Positions 1 through 5,022 of a stretch of 6,599 nucleotides of DNA are shown piece by piece; the stretch's first letter is position 1, and each line of letters opens with the position of its first letter. The translations under genes were made by a program, and so were the position numbers. This stretch comes from Methanobacteriaceae archaeon (lineage in GTDB: Archaea; Methanobacteriota; Methanobacteria; Methanobacteriales; Methanobacteriaceae): NCBI GenBank assembly GCA_017883605.1, contig JADGNH010000109.1, positions 1 through 6,599 on the forward strand, read 5' to 3'. Under the pieces are notes generated by a model. That model had not been told where the DNA came from and made no database searches. It saw only the letters and a program-made list of their open reading frames with translations.

Positions 1-384
1 ATAAAACATTAGAATTATTTATTAAAAAATTAATCACCATTAGATCCAAATAGCCTTAAAAATAGCCATTTCTGGAGATTTTATTGTGCCTTATTTCTGG
101 GTGGGAGTTAGAAAGCCTGCAATAATTAAGTTTTCCAGCAATATTTAAGGTTATTAGAATAATTTGAGGTTATTGAGAATAAAAAAATAATTAAAAATAA
201 AATAGGGGAAGTTAAGTGTCTCTAAAATGTAAAATAACGGTTTTAAAGAAAATATTCAACATCCTTATTAATATAACTAAATTTTTTTTAACCGATTTTT
301 TTGAAAAGGGCCGATTTTAATAACTTTCAGGTTTTTTTAAGGGATTAAATGATTTAACTTAACAGTTTTCAAATCCACAAACTA
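1..384. other. AT-rich non-coding leader region with oligo-T tracts
   Basis: No convincing gene is visible on either strand. The stretch is very AT-rich. It contains an imperfect direct repeat, AGGTTATTAGAATAA at 148-162 and AGGTTATTGAGAATAA at 167-182. It also contains three oligo-T tracts at 282-289, 296-302 and 332-338. Oligo-T on the coding strand is the usual archaeal intrinsic terminator signal, so the tracts could end a + strand transcript started upstream of or inside this region. They could also be simple AT-rich spacer. The motif CCGATTTT occurs twice, at about 292 and 311. Confidence 0.5.
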
Positions 385-392
385 TTTATATA
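385..392 (+). promoter_or_regulatory. candidate TATA box (distal) for the PadR gene
   Basis: TTTATATA matches the archaeal TATA consensus. A start site about 25 bases downstream would fall near 410-418, inside the first GATAT/ATATC inverted repeat. The call rests on motif and position only, and the better-formed box at 443-450 competes with it. Confidence 0.4.
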
Positions 393-404
393 ACTTTTAT
401 CATA

Positions 405-436
405 ATATCGCTTAGTCGATATCGGTAACTTGATAT
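405..436. promoter_or_regulatory. two overlapping ATATC-N8-GATAT inverted repeats, likely operator
   Basis: ATATC at 405-409 pairs with GATAT at 418-422 across 8 bases. The arms extend to a perfect 6-bp ATATCG/CGATAT palindrome (405-410/417-422). ATATC at 419-423 pairs with GATAT at 432-436, again across 8 bases. The central GATATC is shared, so half-sites recur about every 13-14 bp. The array lies between two TATA candidates, immediately upstream of a PadR gene. PadR proteins are dimers that classically bind inverted repeats with an 8-base spacer (ATGT-N8-ACAT). Autoregulation by the downstream protein is inference. Confidence 0.5.
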
Positions 437-442
437 TGATTG

Positions 443-450
443 TATAAATA
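443..450 (+). promoter_or_regulatory. candidate TATA box (proximal) for the PadR gene
   Basis: TATAAATA is close to the archaeal optimum. It predicts transcription starting at about 470-475, roughly 60 bases before the likely start codon. It lies 6 bases downstream of the inverted-repeat operator candidate. A dimer bound there could obstruct TBP/TFB, and one bound at the sites at 473-515 could block the start region. Confidence 0.45.
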
Positions 451-472
451 AGCTTTATAATTAACTTAAAAA

Positions 473-515
473 GATATTTAGCAGGTATTTAATATCAAAT
501 TTGCGATATAATATC
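473..515. promoter_or_regulatory. further GATAT/ATATC half-sites around the leader and start
   Basis: GATAT lies at 473-477 and ATATC at 492-496, facing each other across 14 bases. GATAT-A-ATATC at 505-515 is a tight palindrome with one central base. These extend the array seen at 405-436. A role as secondary operator sites is inference, since short AT-rich words are common in this DNA. Confidence 0.3.
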
Positions 516-533
516 TATTATACGATAGGAGCA

Positions 534-1145
534 TTGATTCAATTGTGGGATAACTGGAGAAACAACTGGAGAAACTGGAAAAATGTCCATGAAAGAATAG
601 ATAAACTACATAAACTGGGAGGTTTGAGGATCTGGATACTCCATGTTCTGGGTCACGGCCCCAAAAATGGAGTAGAAATAATGGATGCTATCCAGGAGCA
701 CCAGGAAATGGTACAGGAAATGTATCAAAAGAGAATGCATCAATTCAGCGACGATAAATATAACAGACATTATAACAGGCATTACAATCAATTTTTTCAG
801 AAAACTCTAAAAAACGTTTCATCACGTCCTTCACCAGGTTCTGTATATCCAATGCTCAAAAAAATGGTAGATGAAGGTCTAATAAGTAAATTTGCCGATG
901 GAAAATACGATTTAACTGAAACTGGGCGAGAAACTATCTATGAAGCATTTGGGGGTTTGCGGGGTGTAAACGGCGAACAAATGGATCGTGGGAGATATGC
1001 AATAGAAAACGCATTAACGGAGATAGATAACTACGTTTCTTACCTGGAGGATATTAAAAAAGAGAAGATAGCCCCACATGGAGAGTTAATAGAAAATCTG
1101 AGTGAAAGACTCAAAAAATTAAAAGAATCGCTTCATGAGGATTAA
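534..1145 (+). CDS. PadR-family winged-helix transcriptional regulator with unusual insertion
   Basis: Likely a repressor of the ABC exporter operon and of itself. Numbering here is from the TTG at 501, the longest reading. The winged helix begins at GLRIWILHVLGHGPKNGVEIM (residues 41-61) and resumes with RPSPGSVYPMLKKMVDEGLI (109-128) and a KYDLTETGRE wing (135-144), all typical PadR. Between them lies an unusual Gln/His/Asn-rich insertion (about residues 66-108) with YNRHYNRHYNQ. The N-terminus is rich in Trp and Asn (WDNWRNNWRNW, 16-26). Residues 165-212 form a charged, probably coiled-coil dimerisation tail. There is no in-frame ATG before the helix-turn-helix, so a TTG start is needed. 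AGGAG at 527-531 favours TTG 534 or 543 but fits neither ideally (2 and 11 bases). The family call is firm; the exact start is not. Confidence 0.85.
   Translation: MIQLWDNWRNNWRNWKNVHERIDKLHKLGGLRIWILHVLGHGPKNGVEIMDAIQEHQEMVQEMYQKRMHQFSDDKYNRHYNRHYNQFFQKTLKNVSSRPSPGSVYPMLKKMVDEGLISKFADGKYDLTETGRETIYEAFGGLRGVNGEQMDRGRYAIENALTEIDNYVSYLEDIKKEKIAPHGELIENLSERLKKLKESLHED
552..575 (+). repeat. perfect 12-bp tandem duplication inside the PadR gene
   Basis: AACTGGAGAAAC occurs twice in a row (552-563 and 564-575), followed by a partial third unit, TGGAAA. In frame it encodes the NWRNNWRNW pattern in the N-terminal extension. It looks like recent slippage that kept the frame. Confidence 0.8.
759..790 (+). 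repeat. 12-bp near-perfect tandem repeat encoding the YNRH repeat
   Basis: TATAACAGACAT (759-770) and TATAACAGGCAT (771-782) differ at one base and are followed by a degenerate third unit, TACAATCA. The product is YNRHYNRHYNQ inside the insertion that splits the winged helix. This is the second in-frame 12-bp duplication in the gene. Confidence 0.75.
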
Positions 1146-1426
1146 ATCGCAGTTTAATGGTCAATGATAGGCAGTCAATTATAATTCTGATAAAAACCAA
1201 TTAATATAAGTGATTTCGCATTAATAAGCGATTTTCGCATTTAAATTTCTTTATTAGCAGTATATCTTAGCCAGGGCTATGTCTCGTGGCAGTTAAGTTC
1301 ATTTAAAAATATTATGGAAGTTAAACCAATTGAATTTAAAAAATCATGGAATCTAAGGCTCATTGATAAGGCTCATTGAATTTAAAAACTCACGAAAGGA
1401 GATTTAAAAAATCAAAGGGGAAAAAT
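1146..1426. other. intergenic region upstream of the ABC exporter operon
   Basis: A 281-base gap with no credible gene. TTCGCATT occurs at 1215-1222 and again at 1234-1241. TCGC at 1216-1219 and GCGA at 1228-1231 face each other across 8 bases, a possible regulator site. TATA candidates are TTAATATA (1201-1208) and TTTAAAAATA (1302-1311); neither is decisive. Only one isolated ATATC (1262-1266) of the kind clustered before the PadR gene is present. The 3' part holds the direct repeats listed separately and an SD (GGGG, 1417-1420). Confidence 0.5.
1329..1388 (+). repeat. nested direct repeats before the ABC operon
   Basis: TAAGGCTCATTGA is present as a perfect 13-bp tandem pair (1354-1366 and 1367-1379). 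ATTGAATTTAAAAA (14 bp) occurs at 1329-1342 and again, perfectly, at 1375-1388. The arrangement suggests local duplication in the leader of the ABC operon. A regulatory role is unproven. Confidence 0.7.
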
Positions 1427-2446
1427 ATGACTGAATTAAACGCTATAGAATTGAATAATCTCACAAAAAATTTCGGCGATTTTAAAGCGGTGGATGACCT
1501 ATCGCTGACTGTAAAAAAGAATGAAATATTCGGATTTTTAGGTCCCAACGGCGCAGGCAAAAGTACCACCATAAGAATGCTCTGCACGCTCTCTCAACCT
1601 ACATCAGGCTCTGCTAAGGTCGCTGGCTATGACCTGGTCAAAGATTCTGCCAAGGTCCGTGAAAACATCGGACTGGTAGCCGAGAAGATGATCATGTACG
1701 ATCGGCTCACTGCGGCCGAAAATCTGCGGTTCTTTGGGAAACTCTATGCCCTACCGAAACCAAAGCTAGAAGAGAGGATAGATGAGCTCTTAGAGCTGGT
1801 TAACATGCAGGAGTGGAAGCATACGCAGATAAGCAAGTTTTCCACTGGTATGAAACAGAGGATCAACGTCATCAGGGCGTTACTTCCGGAGCCTAAGATC
1901 GTCTTCATGGATGAACCGACCCTAGGCCTGGATCCCCAAACAACCTTTTCTATAAGGGACATTATCCGGGATATCAACAGGAGCGGGGTGACGGTCATAC
2001 TTACCACGCACGCTATGACTGAAGCTGAAGCTCTGAGCGACCGGGTTGCTATTATTGACCATGGAAGGATTGCTGCACTTGACACGCCGCAGAACCTGAA
2101 AAATATGATATCTGGTGGTGATACTACCGTCTTCAGCGTTAAGATCATGAATCTGAAATCTAAACTAGTTGAAAAAATCGATTCACTTGATATTGTAACA
2201 GCCGTAGCACAGCAGGATGCTCACGATCTAAAGATCAGTGCAAAGGGTAATGAAGCCCTTAACCAAATTATTGACACCATCCGGCGTGAAGGGGGTAACA
2301 TTAACTCTATAACCAATACCAATGAATTCACTTTGGAAGATGTTTTCCTGACGGTCACCGGTAAAGAGATGCGGGACCATGCGAACGAAAAACTAGCTCC
2401 GATATCCCAAAGGCACGGACAGACGCCAAAAGCAAGAGTAAGGTGA
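1427..2446 (+). CDS. ABC transporter ATP-binding protein, NatA/DrrA type
   Basis: The cytoplasmic ATPase that powers the permease encoded next. From the ATG at 1427 (339 aa), Walker A GPNGAGKST is at 39-47, the signature FSTGMKQR at 138-145, Walker B IVFMDEP at 158-164 with catalytic Glu163, the D-loop LGLD at 166-169 and the switch His at 195 (TTHAMTEAEALSDR). About residues 220-310 match the C-terminal extension (DUF4162-like) usual in drug and Na+ exporters. The Q-loop position appears to be Glu86 (GLVAEKMIMYDRLT) instead of Gln; NatA-like members vary here. ATG 1427 is chosen because GGGG at 1417-1420 stands 6 bases upstream; a TTG at 1376 would add 17 lysine-rich residues with no matching SD. 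The substrate is unknown; the PadR neighbour suggests drug or toxic-compound efflux. Confidence 0.93.
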   Translation: MTELNAIELNNLTKNFGDFKAVDDLSLTVKKNEIFGFLGPNGAGKSTTIRMLCTLSQPTSGSAKVAGYDLVKDSAKVRENIGLVAEKMIMYDRLTAAENLRFFGKLYALPKPKLEERIDELLELVNMQEWKHTQISKFSTGMKQRINVIRALLPEPKIVFMDEPTLGLDPQTTFSIRDIIRDINRSGVTVILTTHAMTEAEALSDRVAIIDHGRIAALDTPQNLKNMISGGDTTVFSVKIMNLKSKLVEKIDSLDIVTAVAQQDAHDLKISAKGNEALNQIIDTIRREGGNINSITNTNEFTLEDVFLTVTGKEMRDHANEKLAPISQRHGQTPKARVR

Positions 2447-2451
2447 GAATT

Positions 2452-3636
2452 ATGGATTTAATGAAAATATTAAAAGACAGTTACCATGTAATGGCCAAGG
2501 ACATGATCGAGTTTAGGCGTAACCGCATGTCATTAGCAGCACTGTTTATTATGCCGTTGATATTTTTGATCATGTTTGGATTTATTTTTCCCAGCGGTAA
2601 TACACAGCAACACATGCCGGTAGGGTTAGTTAACCTTGATCAGGGCCAGGGAAGCGCTGAATTCATAGCTCAACTGGAAACGATCAACAAAAACACCAAT
2701 TATATGCAGTTTACAAACTTTTCCAGTGTTGATGAGGCCACAGCAAAGATAAAGGAAGGTAAACTATATGGTACATTCATCATACCCCCGGGATTTTCCT
2801 ATAATCTGACCCAGGGAAAATCAGCCAGTTTCATGGTTTATATCGATAACAGCAACCCTCAAAGTTCAATGCAGATCCAGCAGGTGTTATCCAGCACGGT
2901 GAGCGGTCTAAACGATATAAAGGCAGAAGCCAACGTTTTAGAGTTGAGTAATGGAACAAATCAGCCTGTCAACCCACAGGCCATGATCTTACCCTATGTT
3001 CCCAACATTAAGACCACAATACCTGGTCAAACTAACTACTTCAATTTCCTGGCACCGGGATTGATGATCATGATTGTGATGATGACAGTCATGACCGGGA
3101 TTCCAGAAGCCATTTCCAAAGAAAAAGAAATGGGAACCTTTGATGGAATGTTATCGGCACCCATCAGCCAGGTTTCCGTGATTCTCGGTAAAACAACAGC
3201 TTTATGTGCCAGGGGCTTTGCCCAGTGTATCATGATACTTGTACTGGCCATGATTCTGTTTGGGGTCACGTTCCAGGGAAGCATTCTCTTGGCATTTTTC
3301 CTGCTCATCCTGGGCATTTTTAGCTTCATAGGAATTGGAATAATGGCTATTTCCATGTCGGGAGATCAGGCATCAAGTACCATGATTGTAAACCTGTTGA
3401 TGTTTCCCATGATGTTTCTGGGAGGTATATTCTATCCCATCCAGCAGATGCCCTGGTTCATGCAGGATATTTCAAAAATTATCCCGCTGACCTATGCAGC
3501 AGATGCGATGCGTAAAATAATGCTCTTGAATGCCGGTATTGGCGATATAATGTTCCAGATAGTTGTACTGGTGGCTTTTGGAGTGGTTACCATGGCTATC
3601 GCGGTACCGCTCTTCCGGAAATCCATGACCAGATAA
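2452..3636 (+). CDS. ABC-2 type transporter permease
   Basis: Membrane partner of the preceding ATPase, 394 aa from the ATG at 2452. The layout is classic for ABC-2 exporters: TM1 at about 27-47, a large extracytoplasmic domain (about 48-195), then five more hydrophobic segments (about 197-217, 256-275, 277-301, 308-330, 365-386). The conserved coupling-helix segment is EKEMGTFDGMLSAPIS (224-239). The C-terminus ends in basic residues (RKSMTR). AGGTGA at 2441-2446 is the SD for ATG 2452 and overlaps the ATPase stop codon, so translation is probably coupled. A GTG at 2443 would instead overlap the upstream gene by 4 bases (GTGA), but it uses up the SD. As one NBD and one TMD gene, the transporter probably works as a dimer of each. 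Confidence 0.93.
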   Translation: MDLMKILKDSYHVMAKDMIEFRRNRMSLAALFIMPLIFLIMFGFIFPSGNTQQHMPVGLVNLDQGQGSAEFIAQLETINKNTNYMQFTNFSSVDEATAKIKEGKLYGTFIIPPGFSYNLTQGKSASFMVYIDNSNPQSSMQIQQVLSSTVSGLNDIKAEANVLELSNGTNQPVNPQAMILPYVPNIKTTIPGQTNYFNFLAPGLMIMIVMMTVMTGIPEAISKEKEMGTFDGMLSAPISQVSVILGKTTALCARGFAQCIMILVLAMILFGVTFQGSILLAFFLLILGIFSFIGIGIMAISMSGDQASSTMIVNLLMFPMMFLGGIFYPIQQMPWFMQDISKIIPLTYAADAMRKIMLLNAGIGDIMFQIVVLVAFGVVTMAIAVPLFRKSMTR

Positions 3637-3694
3637 CATACCATGTGATGAAGACATTAAGTAAAAAGAGATTATAAATTTATCTAATTGTTAA

Positions 3695-3717
3695 GATAGT
3701 GGCTTAATCCCACTATT
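3695..3717 (+). terminator. hairpin, possible terminator of the ABC operon or operator
   Basis: ATAGTGG (3696-3702) and CCACTAT (3710-3716) form a perfect 7-bp stem with a 7-base loop, extendable by a G-T pair. It is followed only by a short T run. As it lies 60 bases beyond the permease stop, it could terminate that operon. It also overlaps the start site predicted from the TATA-like TTATAAAT at 3672-3679, so it could equally be an operator for the next gene. Confidence 0.4.
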
Positions 3718-3785
3718 TAAACAATTTCATTAAAAAATCGAGGTATTACAACAATATAAGGTTAATATGGTGTTTTAAAGTACAG

Positions 3786-3812
3786 ATAGGGGGTAATCCA
3801 AAATAGGGGGTA
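3786..3812 (+). repeat. duplicated SD-like element ATAGGGGGTA
   Basis: ATAGGGGGTA occurs perfectly at 3786-3795 and 3803-3812, 17 bp apart. The second copy places its G run 8 bases before the ATG at 3819 and probably serves as the ribosome binding site. The first copy may be a standby or decoy site, or a chance duplication. Confidence 0.55.
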
Positions 3813-3818
3813 TATATT

Positions 3819-4301
3819 ATGCAATTTGAGGATACGGTGCGGAAAATTATTGAAAAGGAATGTGAGGATTATTTTTTAGGGGTTGCAGATCTATCTCTTG
3901 CAAAAAAGGCTGTAATCCAACAGTACGGGTCATTAATTGATAAATATCCACTAGCAATCTCTATAGGGCTTACTTTACCCATTATAGTCCAAAATCAGTT
4001 ATCTAGAACGTATAAGAATACTGTTCTTTACAATGAAACGGATAAACAGTTAGATATTATCACCACGAAGTTAAGCGGTTTATTACAAAATGGCGGATAC
4101 AAGGCATTTTCCGTGCCAAAAATAGAAATGAATGAAGAAAAAATATTTATTAATTTACATAAATTAGCTGCAAATCTGGCAGGTCTGGCATGGATTGAAA
4201 AAAATGATTTACTGGTAACACCAGAAGCAGGTTCAAGGGTTAATTGGGCCACAGTGCTTACAGATGCTCCGTTAGAATCAGATAAACCCATGAATTTTTA
4301 A
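3819..4301 (+). CDS. QueG-like (epoxyqueuosine reductase family) N-terminal domain protein lacking the ferredoxin domain
   Basis: 160 aa. The sequence resembles the N-terminal half of QueG-like iron-sulfur proteins, a B12-using reductase family related to reductive dehalogenases. Visible matches are GVADLS (21-26), KYPLAISIGL (42-51) and the core block HKLAANLAGLAWIEKNDLL (114-132), continuing to VNWATVLTDAPL (141-152). Family members normally continue straight into a CxxCxxCxxxCP 4Fe-4S domain; this protein stops at DKPMNF. No cysteine motif follows in the 59 bases before the next SD-preceded gene. Two glycines conserved in the usual AGLGWIGK are changed (Ala124, Glu127). It may be a fixed single-domain variant or a truncated remnant. 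The reading frame itself is intact, with a plausible SD. Queuosine chemistry should not be assumed; several archaeal relatives are uncharacterised. Confidence 0.7.
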   Translation: MQFEDTVRKIIEKECEDYFLGVADLSLAKKAVIQQYGSLIDKYPLAISIGLTLPIIVQNQLSRTYKNTVLYNETDKQLDIITTKLSGLLQNGGYKAFSVPKIEMNEEKIFINLHKLAANLAGLAWIEKNDLLVTPEAGSRVNWATVLTDAPLESDKPMNF

Positions 4302-4360
4302 AATGCGCATAAAATTTAAAAATGATACAAAAGTCCACTTTTACTAAAGGAGAATTAAAA

Positions 4361-4927
4361 ATGTTCACCAGCTTCAGATTGAATATGCTAAATAGAGAAG
4401 CATCCTCACCTAAAAATAGACCAGAAAAGATCATAAAAAGTCTTAATATACAAAATGGAGATATTATCGGGGATATAGGTTCTGGAGGCGGATATTTTAC
4501 CTTAAAATTTGCAAGGGAAGTAGGAAAAGAAGGTAAAGTATATGCAGTGGACACTAACCAGAAATCCCTGACCTTTATAGAGGATCAATCGAAAAAAGAG
4601 GGTTTGACCAACATAAAAACGGTATTAGTAGATGAGAATGGACTATCCCTACCAGAAAAAGGTTTTGATCTCTTCTTTTTAAGGAACGTGTTTCATCATC
4701 TGCCGGAACAGGTTGAATACTTTAAAAACATAAAACAATTCCTGAAAAAAGATGGCGGAATAGCCATAATCGATTATAAAAAGAAAGGATTCAGTTTTAC
4801 CGGGCTTTTCGGTCATTATACATCCCCGGAAGGTCTGGTGGATAAACTGGAGAAGGCAGGTTTCTATCCTTCAGAAACCTTTGAATTTTTACCGGACCAG
4901 TCTTTCATTATCTTTAAAATGAAATAA
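4361..4927 (+). CDS. class I SAM-dependent methyltransferase (Methyltransf_11/UbiE-like)
   Basis: 188 aa with a Rossmann-fold methyltransferase core. Motif I IIGDIGSGGGYFT is at 35-47 (Asp38, Gly40, Gly42, Gly44). Motif II VYAVDTN is at 60-66, with Asp64 expected to bind the SAM ribose. A further acidic or Asn region is LVDENGLSLP (89-98), and FDLFFLRNVFHHL (102-114) is typical of Methyltransf_11 enzymes. The C-terminal LEKAGFYPSETFEFLP helix-strand is also usual. The start is ATG 4361, with AAAGGAG (4346-4352) 8 bases upstream; an ATG at 4322 would add 13 residues and has no SD. The gap of 59 bases after the QueG-like gene suggests co-transcription. The substrate cannot be read from the sequence: small molecule, arsenite or lipid quinone-like acceptors are all possible. 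Confidence 0.87.
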   Translation: MFTSFRLNMLNREASSPKNRPEKIIKSLNIQNGDIIGDIGSGGGYFTLKFAREVGKEGKVYAVDTNQKSLTFIEDQSKKEGLTNIKTVLVDENGLSLPEKGFDLFFLRNVFHHLPEQVEYFKNIKQFLKKDGGIAIIDYKKKGFSFTGLFGHYTSPEGLVDKLEKAGFYPSETFEFLPDQSFIIFKMK

Positions 4928-4944
4928 GTTTTGATTTTTGGTTT
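4928..4944 (+). terminator. oligo-T tract after the methyltransferase
   Basis: GTTTTGATTTTTGGTTT begins directly after the stop codon. T-rich non-template DNA without a strong hairpin is the usual archaeal terminator, so the methyltransferase transcript plausibly ends here. Confidence 0.4.
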
Positions 4945-4985
4945 AGGTGAGCCCGGAATTAATTTAAGGCAAAAAATACAATAAC

Positions 4986-5020
4986 TAAATCTACCTAAAT
5001 ATTTGATTAAGGTAGATTTA
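4986..5020 (+). promoter_or_regulatory. 11-bp inverted repeat covering the SD of the PEP-mutase-like gene
   Basis: TAAATCTACCT (4986-4996) and AGGTAGATTTA (5010-5020) are perfect complements separated by 13 bases. The right arm contains the only SD-like sequence (AAGGT, 5009-5013) and ends 2 bases before the ATG at 5023. As RNA it would form a stem that hides the ribosome binding site. As DNA it is a good operator for a dimeric repressor. Which of the two operates cannot be told from sequence. Confidence 0.6.
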
Positions 5021-5022
5021 AT

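Larger units (their letters stand above)
3637..3818. other. intergenic region after the ABC operon
   Basis: 182 bases with no gene visible. TATA candidates for the next gene are TTATAAAT (3672-3679) and AATATAAG (3753-3760). The second predicts a start near 3783 and a short leader of about 36 bases. The hairpin and direct repeat listed separately lie here. Confidence 0.5.

Noticed and set aside
216..320. A 34-codon GTG-start reading frame (begins VSLKCKITVLKK) with GGGG at 205-208 seven bases upstream
   Set aside because: The composition is that of AT-rich non-coding DNA (Lys, Ile, Phe), it runs through two oligo-T tracts, and it resembles no family I know. An SD-like match in such DNA is easily due to chance.
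405..515. CRISPR-like or iteron array
   Set aside because: The repeated words are only 5-6 bases, the spacing is irregular beyond the first three, and there are no repeat-length units or unique spacers of constant size.
1376..1426. TTG at 1376 as an N-terminal extension of the ABC ATPase
   Set aside because: The added residues are lysine-rich and outside the domain, the TTG lies in a tandem repeat with no SD at proper distance, and ATG 1427 has a good SD.
1744..2148. 134-codon open frame on the minus strand inside the ABC ATPase gene
   Set aside because: It is an antisense shadow of a gene with complete ABC motifs, has no family resemblance, and its composition mirrors the sense strand.
3036..3356. 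106-codon open frame on the minus strand inside the permease gene
   Set aside because: It is opposite the conserved ABC-2 membrane segments. Its Met/Ile-rich reading is the complement of the transmembrane codons.
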